Positions 22,335 to 34,389 are shown, counted from the first letter of the stretch. The stretch is 64,000 nucleotides of DNA from Tetracentron sinense (GCA_015143295.1 CM026557.1:27189760-27253759), one strand, 5' to 3'. A program made the numbers and translations. Notes: generated from the sequence alone by a model not told the origin.

Positions 22335-23615
22335 TTGACTGGTCCAAATTTTGTGGACTGGAAAAGAAACCTTGACATTGTGCTTATCTCTCAGAAGATA
22401 GCATATGTCCTTACTTTCGACTATCCGGAATTTGATGAGGCAATTCAGACCCCAAAGGCGGTTGGGAAAGCCTTAAAATGGCATGAGTCAAATAGTTTGG
22501 CCAAATGCGACATGCTTGCATTCATGTCAATTGTCCTTCAGCAACAGCACGAGGGTTTTGCTACAGCTAAGGACATATTGATTAATCTCAGGGAGATGTT
22601 TGGGGAACAGAATAGAACTGCTAGGCAGTTGGCTATGAAAGGACTGATGAGGACCAAGATGTCTGATGGTAGCCTAGTCCGGGAGCATGTTGTCAAGATG
22701 ATGGGGTTCATTAATGAACTCTTGACCCTTGGAGCAGATCTTAATCAACAGAGTCAAACGGATGGGATCCCGAACTCTCTCCCGGAATCCTTTTCAACTT
22801 TTGTGTTGAATTACAACATAAAAAAATTGGAGACAGCTCTGCCAGAGCTCCTTAACATGTTACAAGGAGCTGAGGACCTTATGAAGTGTACTAAGCTCTA
22901 TGCAAATATGGTAGAGGGAGTTGGACCTTCAAAGCCCAAGCCTAAGGGCAAAGGCCAGAAAAAGAAGAAGTTCAATTTCTCCAGGTTCCTTAAAGGCAAG
23001 AGGGGTAAAAACAAGAAAGCTTCTGAGATGAAAGACAAGGAAAAGAATCAAAATGTCTGCTTCTATTATAAGAAACCAGGTCACTGGAAGAGGAATTGCA
23101 AAGTTTACTTAGCATCCCTCATGGACAAGCCTTTGGAAGGTATGTCAGAATCTTTCATCATTGAATCAAATTTCATTATTAGTTCCTCAAACTCTTGGTG
23201 TGCAGATAGTGGATCCACCTCACATATTTGTAATATGTTGCAGGGGTTTCAGGAGAGCAGAAAGCTCAGTGATGGGGAAGTCAAGATAAGGATGGGAACA
23301 GAAGCAAGTGTTGCTGCGATCGCCATCGGAACTTATGTTTTAGAATTTTCTTTAGATAGGATTTTGGTTTTAAAAGACTGTTTATATGTGCCAGACATGT
23401 GCAAAAATTTGATTTATGTTTCTAGTTTAATCTTTAATGGTTATTCAGTGAATTTTGATACTAATGTAATTATCAAATACAATAATAGTCTTATTGTTTC
23501 CGGTACATTGTTTAATGGTCTTTATTATCTTGATCCTATAAGAAATTCTGTAAATAACATTGAGGATAAAGAGTCCACCAGTGTAAATAACATTAGGCCA
23601 TGTCAATTTGGATAG
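22335..23615 (+). pseudogene. Copia gag and aspartic protease
   Basis: The gag opens with LTGPNFVDWKRNLDIVL, the N-terminal capsid signature of BARE/Angela-like Copia. The basic linker (KPKGKGQKKKK) precedes the zinc knuckle CFYYKKPGHWKRNC, in which the second Cys of CX2C is replaced by Tyr. The protease site WCADSGSTSHICN follows. The frame is open for 426 codons but ends at a frame change near 23595, with loss of the segment holding the first integrase histidine. Gag would form the particle; the protease would cut the polyprotein. Confidence 0.9.
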
Positions 23616-24250
23616 GCTCAACAGATTGATAAAGGATGGTCCTTTAAACCATTTGCATGTTGAACCTTATCCAACTTGTGAACCTTGTTTGCAAGGTAAA
23701 ATGACCAAAAGGCCATTTAGAGGCAAACCTATGAGAGCCACAAGTATATTGGAATTAATTCACATTGATGTATGTGGACCCATGAATCATTCAGTCAGAG
23801 GTGGCTTTGTCTACTTCATTACATTCACAGATGATTTTTTAAGATATGGTTATATATATCTAATGAAACACAAGTCAGAATCTTTTGAAAAGTTCAAAGA
23901 ATTCTGAACTGAAGTAAAAAAGCAATCAGGTAAATGTATTAAAACTCTCATATCCGACCGAGGAGGAGAGTACCTCTCAAATGAGTTTATGGATTATCTT
24001 AGAGATAATGGAATTTTATCCCAATGGACTCCCCCGGGAACACCCCAGCTTAATGGTGTTTCAGAAAGAAGAAATCGAACCCTATTGAATATGGTTCGTT
24101 CAATGATGAGTAATACTGATTTGCTAATATCTTTTTGGGGATATGCTAGAGACTACAATCTATCTATTGAATAGGGTACCTTCTAATTCTGTTTCCAAAC
24201 TCCAATTGATTTATGGATGGGACGAAAGCCTAGTCTAAAGCATGTCAGAG
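23608..24250 (+). pseudogene. Copia integrase
   Basis: The zinc-binding pair CEPCLQGKM is followed by catalytic Asp in ELIHIDVCGPM, Asp in LISDRGGEYLS and Glu in GVSERRNRTLLN, so the DDE triad is intact. The upstream His part of the HHCC finger is damaged at the frame change near 23595. A TGA lies at 23905-23907 (probable CGA to TGA), two compensating frame changes fall between about 24150 and 24212, and a TAG near 24255 replaces the Trp of the WGCP motif. Confidence 0.88.
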
Positions 24251-24594
24251 TATAGGGTTGTCCTGTTCATGTGCAAAAACAAAACTTTGACAAGTTGGAA
24301 AGTAGGACTGAGAAGTGCCTATTCATAGGATACCCAAAAGAAACTCATAGATATTATTTCTATAATGCTTGCGAACAAAAGGTGTTTGTAAGCAGAAATG
24401 ACATTTTTCTAGAAGAAGATATGATCCTCAATAGAGAAGATGAACTTAGAATTGATCTTGAGGAGCAAAGTCAGGATAAAGTGACCATGGTTAATCCCAT
24501 CTTAACCGAACTTTTAAATACACAACAGCCTAGGAGAAGTACAAGGATCAGTCGACCTCCAGATTGATTTTCTTATCAGCATGAGGTATATTCT
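24251..24594 (+). pseudogene. Copia integrase C-terminus and linker
   Basis: Residues CLFIGYPKETHRYYFYN and the RRSTRISRPPD block are typical of the Copia integrase C-terminal region before RT. A TGA at 24565-24567 (likely CGA to TGA) interrupts the frame. Confidence 0.8.
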
Positions 24595-25798
24595 ATGGAA
24601 TCGGATTCCTTAGATGATGATCCATACACTTATAAAGAAGCAATATGTGATATTGATTCTGATAATTGGAATAAGGTCATGGAATCTGAAATGGACTCCA
24701 TGTACTTGAATGGTGTCTGGACCCTGGTTGAAAAGCCTGAGGTAATTAGACCCCATTTGGTGCAAATGGATCTACAAGAGGAAACGTGGATCTAATGAAA
24801 AGATAGAGACCTTTAAAGCAAGGCTTGTGGCAAAAGGGTGTAATCAAAGAGCTGGTATCGACTATGAGGAAACCTTTTCACCAGTAGTAATGTTAAAGTC
24901 CATTAGAATTTTGTTATCAATTGCAGCTTTCTATGATTATGAAATATGGCAGATGGATGTCAAAACCGCTTTCTTGAATGGAAACATTCAAGAGGATATT
25001 TATATGGACCAACCCGAACATTTTGAACTCTATGGCCAAAATAATAAAGTCTGCAAATTGATAAAATCCATATATGGCCTTAAGCAAGCTTCTCGGAATT
25101 GGAATATCCGTTTTGATGAATCAATCAAATCGTTTGGTTTTCAACAAAACATCGATGAGGCATGTGTGTATAAGAAGGTCAGTGGGAGTGCAATAACTTT
25201 CCTATTTCATTATGTAGATGATATTCTACTCATTAGGAATGATATAAGAATGTTATCAACGGTTAAAATCTGGTTGTCATGTAACTTTTCAATGAAAGAC
25301 CTCGTTGACGCATCCTATATTATTGGTCTTAAATTGTTTAGAGATCGAAAGAAAATGATGCTGGGATTGTCCCAAGTCAATTATATTGACAAGATCTTGT
25401 GCAAATATAGCATGGAAATTTCTAAGAAAGAGTTTTTACCCTATAGGCATGGAATTAGTCTCTCAAAATCAAAGTCTCCAAAGACTGATGATGAAAGAGA
25501 GCAGATGAATCATATCCCATATGCATCTGCAGTGGGAAGTCTCATGTATGATATGTTGTGCACAAGACCTAATATTTGTCACGCATTGAGTATCGTGAGT
25601 AGATATCAATCAAATCTAGGTCCTGAGCATAGGACAGTAGTTAAGCACATTTTCAAGTATTTGAGTAGGACAATGCACCACTGTTTGGTTTACAGTGGAG
25701 AAGATCTGTTTGTTGTAGGGTACACAGATTCAGATTTTCAGGCAGATGTTGATGATAGAAATTCCACCTCAAGATTTGTCTTTACTCTTGGGAAATGA
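24595..25798 (+). pseudogene. Copia reverse transcriptase
   Basis: It opens with DPYTYKEAICDIDSDNWNKVM, then shows a one-base frame change near 24752. The core motifs are KARLVAKG, DYEETFSPVVMLKSIR, WQMDVKTAFLNG, SIYGLKQASRNW and the catalytic FHYVDDILL. The frame then runs to a TGA at 25796-25798 within the start of RNase H. The order integrase before RT places it in Copia. Confidence 0.92.
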
Positions 25799-26197
25799 GC
25801 ATTTAGTTGGAGGAGTTGCAAGCAATCAACAACTGTTGACTCAACAACTGAAGCTGAATATGTTGTTGTATGTGATGCTGTAAATGAAGCAGTGTGGATA
25901 AAGAAGTTCATTCTTGAACTTGGTGTTGTCTCCTTGATTGAATCTCCTATCACACTTTATTGTGATAATAGTGGTGCTGTAGCTCAAGTCATAGAGCCAA
26001 GAGCACATCGGAAGACTAAGCACATTGAAAGGAGATTCCATCTGATTCGAGACATTATCAAGGGAGGAGACATTGAGTTATCCAAGATTGTGTCAGCGGA
26101 TAACGTGGTGGACCCATTTACTAAAGCACTACCTCAGAAGGTGTTTGAGAAACATCTTGAGTCGATGGGTATTCGATACATAGGAGATTGGCTTTGA
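25799..26197 (+). pseudogene. Copia RNase H
   Basis: It is in frame with RT after the TGA. Motifs include DSTTEAEYVVVCDAVNEAVW, LYCDNSGAV, RTKHIE-type (here KTKHIERRFHLIRD) and DPFTKALPQKVFEKH, ending at 26197 just before the polypurine tract. It would degrade the RNA strand during cDNA synthesis. Confidence 0.9.
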
Positions 26198-26200
26198 GTA

Positions 26201-26212
26201 CAAGTGGGAGAT
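26201..26212 (+). other. Copia polypurine tract
   Basis: CAAGTGGGAGAT lies immediately before the 3' LTR, the usual plant Copia form. Confidence 0.85.
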
Positions 26213-28362
26213 TGTTAAACATATATGCCCACGAAAGCCATTCCGGAATTATATTTATGTATTTAATCAATAAATGCATATTTTACATTCGCACATTGTC
26301 TTCTACATTGGATAACATATCAAAAGTATCTCATTGGATCAGACTACTTTGTCCCTTAGGTAACATTGTAGGAAAACTATCCAATTAGTTGATAACTGAT
26401 TGCTAAGGAGATATGGTTTTTCCAGTTCCTTGTAGACCTAAAATTGTTCTAAGTTAATCAGGATACATCTGGACAATGTATTCCTAATAACTTACACATT
26501 GTTAGTTCCATATGATGGAGTGATGAATCTCAAACACTGAGAGAGAAGGGTCTCTTGGCTAAGATATGGATATAAGTAAGAAGTATTTATATTGCAACTG
26601 GATCGCTCAGTCGATACCCTTAGAAATATATTGTCTTTATATTTAGGGTAGTCCATTTGACATATTGTCCTTAACCTGAGAGGTCGACATCTTTTCTAGT
26701 ATTTGCTTATATAGCTTTGATGTAGCTAATCGTCAATGTCCAACACACTGGACTAAATACGGGCTCGTTGGGTTATGTACGCTATATTAGAAGAAGTGTG
26801 TGTACGCTCAACAAGGATTCCACTACTCTTACAAGAGTAAATAATATTGAGTTGATACATCTCAAAACCGGACTTGAAAAACCCAGCGCTGGTATTTATC
26901 GATGAAATGGTTTTATTGAGGAATTTATTTTCTATATAAAAGAAACGTAATTATGATTATTATTTCTTTTAAAGAATTTCTAAAATGTTTTGAAAGTCCG
27001 TTTGAATAAAAGTATAAAATAGAATGGGTTCTCAATATAAGCCAGGGATTAAAGACAGTATTAGATATTGTCCCGTAAGCTTGTAACAATATTGGAAGTG
27101 GAGGGACGCATCTGTAAATAAATCTTGAGATAGAAATACCGGCAAGTAATTCTCTATTTCCTGGAGGTTAACCACATTGTGTTAATGGACATTAATTGTG
27201 ATTGGTGGAAGTCTAGGGATATAGATAAAATTATATAATCCTAATGGAGTGTAGGAAAGGTGTTTCCTAGTAACAATGCTTTAACCAAAAGGTTGAGTAC
27301 TTGGTCCAACAACCAGAAATAGGAGATCCCTTTAGATCCCACACACAAGGACTTTCTTAAATTTTTTAATTTAATTATTAATTAAATTAATTTATTTCTC
27401 TAAGTAATCACTATATGGTATAGTGAAGCTCTAAAAGGTGGAATCACATTAGATGTGAAAAACCAAATGGGTAGGACCTATTGGGGATTATGATCAAAGA
27501 TCATATAAGACCATAGAGGATTTGGAACCCTCAAAAGGGGCGTGTGGGAGTGGGGCCCACCTAGGGTGGGATGCCCACTCCATGAGGAGATATTAATTTA
27601 ATTAATTTCTAATAACTAATGTCCTTATTAGATAAGGCTAGTTAGTTAGTTAGTATCTAATTAAAGATTCCCTAATTGTTAGAGATTCTATTAGTTTCTT
27701 GCTAATCAAGGAATCCTAATTGGATTAGGATAATGATTGGTTAGTTACTAATGGATAAGGTTAGTTTCTATTTTGATTAATTCTAATTAATTAAGGAGAA
27801 ATCAAAAAAGGAAACAAATTGAGGAATCCTTATTGGATAAGGATTAGGACACTTGGGTTGCAAGTAACCCAAACCCTATATATAGGGTTGGACGTCAAAG
27901 GCATGAGGGACGCATTAATTTTCAGCAATCTCTCTCTCTCTCCTTCCCCAAATCTCACGCCCCTCCTCCTCTTGCTCTTCATTCTCCCCTTTTCTCCTAT
28001 CTTGTGTTCTTAGTTTTGAATATCAACAAAAAGAATATCAAGAAAGGTTATTGATCAATAAAGATTGGATCTTTATTTCAAGATCCTATAGCTGAAAATT
28101 TAGAAGGGCCATTAGCTTCCATTATAGAAAACTTTAAAGAAAAAGAAGGTCCGTGTGGATTGCGAAGGAGACTTAACACTTGTAAAGTTTTGCCGGTCTA
28201 GCATTCTATCGTGGAATTGACTTAACAATTTCAAAGTCGCAAAGGTGATTGTGATTTTTACTCTCATTGAATAAAATCAATTAGAATCTTAGTCAGATCT
28301 TGGGATTCGATGTATGCCCCCCAAGAACTATTTTTCTAAAATTAAAAAGAGGCATACTTTCA
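26213..28362 (+). repeat. Copia 3' LTR (uninterrupted)
   Basis: TGTTAAACATATATGCCC ... GGCATACTTTCA, 2,150 bp. It is the empty-site reference for both insertions in the 5' LTR. Promoter palindromes and TATATATA lie at 27825-27884; one palindrome has decayed to GGGTTGCAAGTAACCC. Confidence 0.92.
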
Positions 28363-28582
28363 GACCCATTGCCCGATTTGGTAGGCTGTTAATCGGGCTT
28401 GGCCCGACTAACCTGGCCCGATTAGGCCCGTTTAGTCCATACACAAAATTCTACAGATGATTTTTTAGGCGGGCTAGCCCGGCTCAACCCGATTAATAAG
28501 TAGGCTGGCCTGGCCCATTGATTAATTAGGCCATGTTGGGCTCAGCCCGACCTGACCCGAATCCTACCCATTTACACCCCTA
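28363..28582. mobile_element. hAT-like MITE, right part
   Basis: GGCCCGACT/CGGGCTTGG-rich sequence ends TTTACACCCCTA, the inverted partner of the left end at 3336. It is followed by ATTGCACC, the second half of the 8-bp duplication. Confidence 0.7.
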
Positions 28583-28898
28583 ATTGCACCCATGGGTCAA
28601 CACATGTCACTTTTAATATTTGTTAATTATGGTTAAGATTAAATAACCCTTAGGGTTCAACAATCTAACCTTGGTTTTAATAATATTAAAAAAAAATTAA
28701 TCCTGAAAGTAATTTTTTTTTTTTAAACTTTTTTTAAAGGTCAATTAAAGGGTCTTTGTGCTATTGAACTCTCCAATCGCATGCAATTGAAGAGATTCGG
28801 ACTCATATAAGATATTCACTCACTGGGTCTCTTTTTATTTGTATTAAGGCTTTCATTTAAAGGAAGAGTTTCCTTATCATTTTTGTAAGGTCATTATT
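28583..28898. other. Non-coding gap
   Basis: AT-rich sequence with A and T runs (28688-28732). I see no gene or element end apart from the MITE flank. Confidence 0.5.
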
Positions 28899-30126
28899 TG
28901 TATTGGCTTAATTCTGATGTCAAAATGGTGTCAATGTAAGTTTAGTGTCGTTGTTCCTCTGGTTGATGAAGTTTGGTGAAGATGAAGCTCCAAAGACTCA
29001 AGTGAAGTAAATTCCGGCTTCAAGCTTCACTGACACTATAAGGATGGTAAGTGACCTAGATACCTAGTGATTACCTTAGGTAGAATTGACTTAGAAAATC
29101 TTAATCATACACCCTAGGTGATTAGAAATTGTCCCAAGTTTAATAGCCATTTGATGGTCTTTATGAGAGATTAGATGTAGTGGAAGAGGACACAGTGCAA
29201 AAGAATTGCATAGGCCGTTCGAACAACTAGTAGGGCCGTTCGAAAGCCCAAGAACAACCTAGTAGCCGTTCGAACGAGCATGTATAATGAAAATTCCAGT
29301 AACTACTCTGGTGGCCCATTTTTGTCCATATCCAATCAATCTCAGGACCGTTCGAATGTCCCTTATGGCCATTCGAACGGACCTCAAAAATTCGTTTTCA
29401 AAATCATCCAAACTCTGCTTTGGCAAGTGCTATTGCCTTCGATATTTAATTGGTGATCCCTTAGCTCATTCTATGGAAGTGGTGAGAGAGTTTAGAGATT
29501 ACTCTGAAGATTTTAGGGTTCTTAAATCCCCACTTGGTGGATAACCTTAGTTCTCCTCTCTCATGCTCTAGTTGATGCAAGATTGAATTTTTCTATCTTG
29601 GATGTGCATCGATTGATCTCCTTTATTGTTTGAGATCCCACTGGAGCTATTCTATACCTTCGATTTAGTTTGAAAACTCTGTGTGAGTATTTGGTTGGCG
29701 TTGCCAAAGCTGTCGAGGACGGAGATGGATCTTTGGAGATCGTGGTTGGAAACTTTGAGAAGAGTTGGCCGGTGAGAAACCAAAGCTGCTGCTGCAAGGA
29801 TCGAATGAGGAGTTCATGGTGTTCTACAAGACAGAGAATTTGTACTGAGGAACAGTGTTTGGTGTCCGGTTAGGTAAGATTTGAGTATTATGTTTGATAA
29901 CTATTCTCATATTGGATTTTGTGCTGGACTAGATCCCGTGGTTTTTCTCAGAAGGGTTTTCCACGTAAAAATCTTGTGTGTGGTGGATTTCTTGTCTTCT
30001 ATTCTTTCTGCACTTGTTTGTTTTGTTTGCCATAACTCTGATTGATAAATCAATAAAATTAAAAGTGATAGATATTGCTAGGAAGAACTATTCACCTCCC
30101 CTCTAGGTCAAAGGAATCATTGAACA
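28899..30126 (+). mobile_element. Solo LTR of a SIRE-like Copia element (tentative)
   Basis: It starts TGTATTGGCTTAATTCTG and ends near GGAATCATTGAACA. It carries the features TTTCCACGTAAAAATC and CTATTCACCTCCCCTC near the end, which are familiar from SIRE/Maximus-type LTRs. No primer-binding site or polyprotein follows. The ends are approximate because the flanks (TTATT and GGGAT) do not match. A possible splice donor, TTAG|GTAAGATTTG, lies at about 29871. Confidence 0.5.
29212..29392 (+). promoter_or_regulatory. CCGTTCGAACGG palindrome cassette
   Basis: Five sites on the theme GGCCGTTCGAACGG (GGCCGTTCGAACAAC, GGCCGTTCGAAAGCC, GCCGTTCGAACGAGC, GACCGTTCGAATGTC, GGCCATTCGAACGGAC) are spread over 180 bp. 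They lie about 50 bp upstream of a TATA-like GATATTTAATT at about 29438. Confidence 0.7.
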
Positions 30127-30151
30127 GGGATAGTTCAGTTTATTTCTTATT

Positions 30152-30168
30152 ATCTCTCCCTCTCTCTA

Positions 30169-30204
<36 letters not shown>
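30152..30204. repeat. (CT)n(AT)n microsatellite
   Basis: CT dinucleotides pass into AT dinucleotides without interruption. Confidence 0.9.
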
Positions 30205-31080
30205 CTACCAGAAACCCCATGCGATGCATGTGTGTGAATAAAAAATAAAATAAATCTCTACACTATCTCTCTATCCCTCTTAGCATAATTTCCTAAAATT
30301 TATCTCTACATTCTCTCTTTTGTCCCTCTTATCACAATCCCCTAAAACCTCTCTCTACATTCTCTCTATCCCTCTTATCACAATTTCCTAAAATCTCTCC
30401 CTTTCTAGAGGTTTCAGAGAGAGAGAGATAGATATAACGGTTGAGATTAGAAATACAACGGTGGAGGGATCAATCACCCAAAATCCCTCCAATGGTGTTT
30501 GAAATGAGAGGGAAACTAAGAGAGAGAGTTAACGGTTTAGATTAAAGGAGGGTGCCACATGGCATCCTTAAAATAGAACACATAAGATTCTTGGGATTGA
30601 AGATTGAAAAGCAAAGAGACAAGGGGTTACGTGGCATCATTGAAGCTTGTAATGAGCGGTCCCTCTAGAAAGACGACATGTGGCATATTTTTTTAAATAT
30701 GACCATTGGATTTCAAGTTGGGTCCATTGGAGACACGTGTCAAAAACATCAGTCCGATCGGACATGTTTAGACCGTTTGATTAGACCCTAGTTTGTAGCA
30801 TTTTAACCCCTTAATGTTCACTAGACTCTACCTAGGATATAGAAATGGATGATCTTCCCTTCTTCGATCGGACGGTCTATAAATGTCCAATCGAGCTAAT
30901 TTTTTGTCACGTGTTTCTCAGGCAACCAGTCTTGACATCAAATGGTTAGATTCAAAAACAACTCGCAATGTGTCACCTTATTAAGGACAACTCATTACAA
31001 ACTTCAATGAGCATGACTCATTAGAATGCTACTCTGATATATATATATTATCTTCTTTTTTCTTATCTTATCTTATTTTA
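30205..31080. other. Non-coding region with CT-rich minisatellite
   Basis: Three copies of a 45- to 60-bp unit containing CTACATTCTCTCT and CTTATCACAATTTCCTAAAA lie at about 30255-30410. The region opens with ACCCCATGCGATGCATGTG, similar in kind to the CCGCACATGCGCTGCACGTG at 2542. A palindromic TCCGATCGGA-like word occurs near 30752. No gene is seen. Confidence 0.5.
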
Positions 31081-31626
31081 TATATAATGAGAATTCTCCC
31101 CTTAAAAATGTAGGTTGGATTTTTTATAATTCCCAAACTACCCTTATCATAATCACTATATAAGACAACCACTTGATTGTATGTTTACTTAGTGCCCATA
31201 CTACCCCTCACTCATATATCTATTACTAGGTTATAACCAAACTCCTTGGAGTCCAGTTTCTCCAATGAGGTCATCATGTATACCTTTTAATACTTCTTAA
31301 CTGTGATTAAGATTCACCCACTTATCTTTGAATTTTCGAAAAAAAAATTTAACCCTAGGAGTTAGTGAATTTTAATCAGGGTTACAAAAATTAATTTTTT
31401 TTTCTCTAAAAATTAAGGATATGTTGGTGCCAGCATTTTTAGAACCGGTAGAGTGACCAGTTCCCGATGCCACCGGTTCGACCGTGTCCTTTTATTTAAT
31501 ATATTGTTTTTGTTTCCATTTTCCCTATTTTCTTGGCCAATTCAACAGGTTTTTAACCCCGGTTTTCCGGTGGAACCGATCGGATCTAGCCTGTTCTTAA
31601 TACAGTCCGGTTTTGGGAGGTATCAG
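31081..31626. repeat. Foldback-type repeat, left part
   Basis: Positions about 31242-31320 (AACTGTGATTAAGATTCACCCAC) recur inverted at about 42586-42680 (GTGGGTGAATCTTAATCACA), and GTCCAGTTTCTCCAATGAGGTCA matches the inverted right end GACCTCAGTGGTGTAACCAGAC. ACCGGTTCGACC-type sequence at 31440-31620 is also mirrored right of element A. No transposase is present. Confidence 0.5.
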
Positions 31627-32270
31627 TGTAACGACCCGGAATTTTAATATAATAAAATTATGTGTTCATGGGTCCTTAATGAAGGTTAATTAGTTAATTA
31701 TTTGTTAAATTAATAAAAAGTGGATTTTACTCGGGATTGAAGTGCACCGAGGAAATCTCAGTATCTTTTGGCGAAAATCACACACAGTGTGCCGGTCGAC
31801 TGCCAGGACACACCCCTACCATATCGGTTCCGTCAGGTATCATTTCGCGGGACCGCGGGGCCATTATGTGTGATAAAATTGAGAAAAATGGGAAAATTAC
31901 ATATTTCCAGAAATTAAGTGGGACCCAATATCTGTTGGAGATCCTAATAGAAATCCGTGGGGTTGGCACTAATGCGTGTCGGTTGGCCGTGGGGACTAAT
32001 GTCTGTAGTTTCGGCAGTTAGTTATCTCAAACGAAGAAGCGACAGCGTGTTTTGTGTCAGAAATCAGAAAATTAGTGGGTTTTGCAATTTTCTTCCGGAC
32101 TAAAGTGCAGCTGTCAAAACTCAGTATTTTTTCCCGAAATTTTTACAGTAGGTGTCGGACTGCCCCAGGTTTGGTCACCTAAAGTTTCATCAAAATCGGA
32201 TGTCATTAAGTAGGACTACAGAGGCCGTATACATAAGAGAAGGCAAAAAAATAGTCAAATTGGTCAAACC

Positions 32271-32340
32271 GTTGACTCGGTCAACGAGACCATTAATTAT
32301 GGTCATGTGCTATGCACATGACCTTATCTGTATATAAAGG
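32271..32340 (+). promoter_or_regulatory. Element A promoter: two palindromes and a TATA box
   Basis: GTTGACTCGGTCAAC (32271-32285) is followed by an inverted repeat with perfect 10-bp arms, GGTCATGTGC and GCACATGACC (32301-32323), then TATATAAAGG (32331-32340). The 3' LTR has the same order at 40171-40240. Confidence 0.72.
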
Positions 32341-32664
32341 AGGCCAACCTCCCCCATTTTCTCACGTTTTGTAAACAGGGGAGGTTCTGCCACAGCACTT
32401 TAGAGAGAGAAAGTGAGGAGAGAGAAAGGAAGAGAGAGAAAGGGAAAGGGAGGTCCCCTTTGGGTTTTTCGACGTCCCCGACGCGTTGGCGGTGTCTGAT
32501 TTCTTCTCTGACGCCTTGATTTGCGTGTAGAGAGAGAAAAAAAAAAGGTAGAGAGAGAAAGTGAAAGTTAGAGAGAGAGGAGCTTTATCTTGGGGTTGAT
32601 CGCCCTCTCGGATGTGTTGGTGGTGCCCGTTTTTGCGCCAGTCACCTCAAAAAACGTGAAGCAG

Positions 32665-34075
32665 GTAAAACCCCTCTCTTTTCTTCTCTTTTTCCGCTTA
32701 TTTTGCTATATTATTTCATGTGATGTATATGCATGTCTTTTGACGTGAATGAAAAAGGGGTGGAGACCCCATGTGATATTGTGATTTTATGTGGTCCCTC
32801 GGGGAGCCCAGATCGGGTCCCGGGTAAATTGTATCGCCACTCTAGAGTGACGAAAAATTGTTTTGCATGTCTTGTAAGGCTATGGAGACATCCATTATCT
32901 TGAAAACGCTCCGTAATGAAACGGTGTGTTACCGGAGTTAGTTCACGAGCACGAGGCCCAAGTATTTCAGTTAATCAAGCGAGGCTTGGGTTAACTGTGG
33001 TTAACCTGTGGTTAGAAAATCTAACCAGGGTTAAGTATAGTCCGTGGTTCCTCTTTGACTAGATCAGGAGAGACGGTGTCCAGTAAGGCCCGGGGTTCCT
33101 CCGTGACTGATAGTCGAGAGATGTCGGTCTGTTTGTCTAGGTCGTCCGTGGTGCCTCTTGGACTAGGTCAGGAGTGGCAGTGTCCTTCATGGCCCGTGGT
33201 TCCTCCGTGACTGATAGTCAGGAGATGTCGGAGTCTAGGGAGTTTAAAGTGGCTGAACATCAGATAGTGTATAGTTCGGGGTTCCTCTCTGGGTGAGTCA
33301 GAAGATGTCGGCACCGTGTCTATCGGGGTCCCTTCTTGGTGGAATGTCAGGAGATGGCGGCATTGGTATAGATGTCGGGGTTCCTCCATAGACTAGCCAG
33401 AAGATGATGGTAGGCAGGTTGGTCGGGGTTTCTTCATGACTGATACCCAAGGCGATGGCGGCGAATACACGGTAGATGTGGCCAGTCAATTGAATGGAAA
33501 AATATGTCCTTATTGGGCGAATGCCCATGTTGTGAGTGTAAGCTTCGGATACAAAGTGGTCTGAATCGGTATACTCAGGGTTGGTGTATTTGTTTGATTT
33601 GGTGAACTCATGGTTCGGTATGGAATCATCGGATTCCAGGTGAGTTGGGTTGGTATACCCAAGGTTTGGTCATGTTCGGGTGAAAGCCGGAACAGCGTGT
33701 GTGAGTCTAAATGACTCAATGTATTATGATTATGATTTAGAGACTTTAAGCTAAACATTTGTGGGTTGTGGCCAATTTATAGAGTCTCAGGACTCGAAAT
33801 GAAACATGATTGATGATCGAAATGATAATTTGGTAATATAATATATTCATAACTGAACCTCATAATTGGAAAGTAATGTGAGGTCGGGAACCTCTGTTAG
33901 GGTGACGTAACCCTAAGTGACCTTGGGTCACAATTTATTATATACTATTCTATTTTACTGTGCAAATTGAACTGCTTATTATATCATTATTGATGCGTGT
34001 TATTATGTGAAAAATAGTTTAGAAGGATTGTGGTTTTATTGAGCTCTATAGCTGACTGACTTTTTATGTCAGCAG
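32665..34075 (+). other. Probable LTR-internal intron (element A)
   Basis: The donor GAAGCAG|GTAAAACCCC and the acceptor GACTTTTTATGTCAGCAG|AT, which has a good pyrimidine tract, give 1,411 bp. The equivalent in the 3' LTR is 40578-41989. The intron contains the LTR minisatellite. Confidence 0.55.
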
Positions 34076-34376
34076 ATCTCGAAGCTACTGACCAGTAAGT
34101 GAAAAGTTCAACTGGACATTTTGGAAACTTGTACGAATTGTACCCGGCGTGATAGAAGCGGCTACTTTTGTAAAAAAAACTTGATGTAAATAATACAGGT
34201 ATATGATTTGTATGATGGCTATTGTGATGACAGGTATTATTTTCTTTTTGGAAGCATCTGATAAATGTTTAAATTTCCCACATTTTCGCGGGTAAAGTCT
34301 TCCGCTTGCATGATTTGACGAACGGACGCACGTCTTGGAACTTGATTCCCTAGGCGCGGGTTCGGGGCATCACAAT

Positions 34377-34389
34377 TGGTATCAGAGCC
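34377..34389 (+). other. Element A primer-binding site
   Basis: TGGTATCAGAGCC, complementary to the 3' end of plant initiator-Met tRNA, lies two bases after the LTR. Confidence 0.95.

Larger units (their letters stand above)
3440..28362 (+). mobile_element. Full-length Copia element with nested insertions
   Basis: The 5' LTR starts TGTTAGACATTTATGCCC at 3440 and ends at 20554; the 3' LTR is 26213-28362. Between them lie a primer-binding site, a long leader, gag-protease, integrase, reverse transcriptase and RNase H in that order, which defines Ty1/Copia. Removing the inserts at 4272-17383 and 18286-20139 leaves a 5' LTR of about 2.14 kb against 2.15 kb for the 3' LTR. Sequence resemblance of gag and RT suggests the Tork/Angela (BARE-like) group, tentatively. 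A clean 5-bp target duplication was not found: TAAAA precedes and GACCC follows. All coding parts are interrupted. Confidence 0.9.
31627..34374 (+). repeat. Element A 5' LTR
   Basis: TGTAACGACCCGGAATTTT ... GGGTTCGGGGCATCACA. It contains promoter palindromes and TATA near 32271-32340, a probable intron, and degenerate 70- to 80-bp repeats (core GGTTCCTCCGTGACTGATAG) at about 33030-33440. Confidence 0.95.

Noticed and set aside
3435..28367. 5-bp target duplication for the Copia element
   Set aside because: TAAAA and GACCC do not match; a possible AGAC(T/C) pair needs 12 unexplained bases on the left, so none is claimed.
29287..29873. Possible small genes in the 28899 LTR
   Set aside because: No conserved motif, located in leader sequence of a solo LTR.
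33168..33758. Overlapping minus-strand frames, repeated at 41212-41672
   Set aside because: They lie in the LTR intron and repeats of element A and read against the element; duplicated only because LTRs are duplicated.
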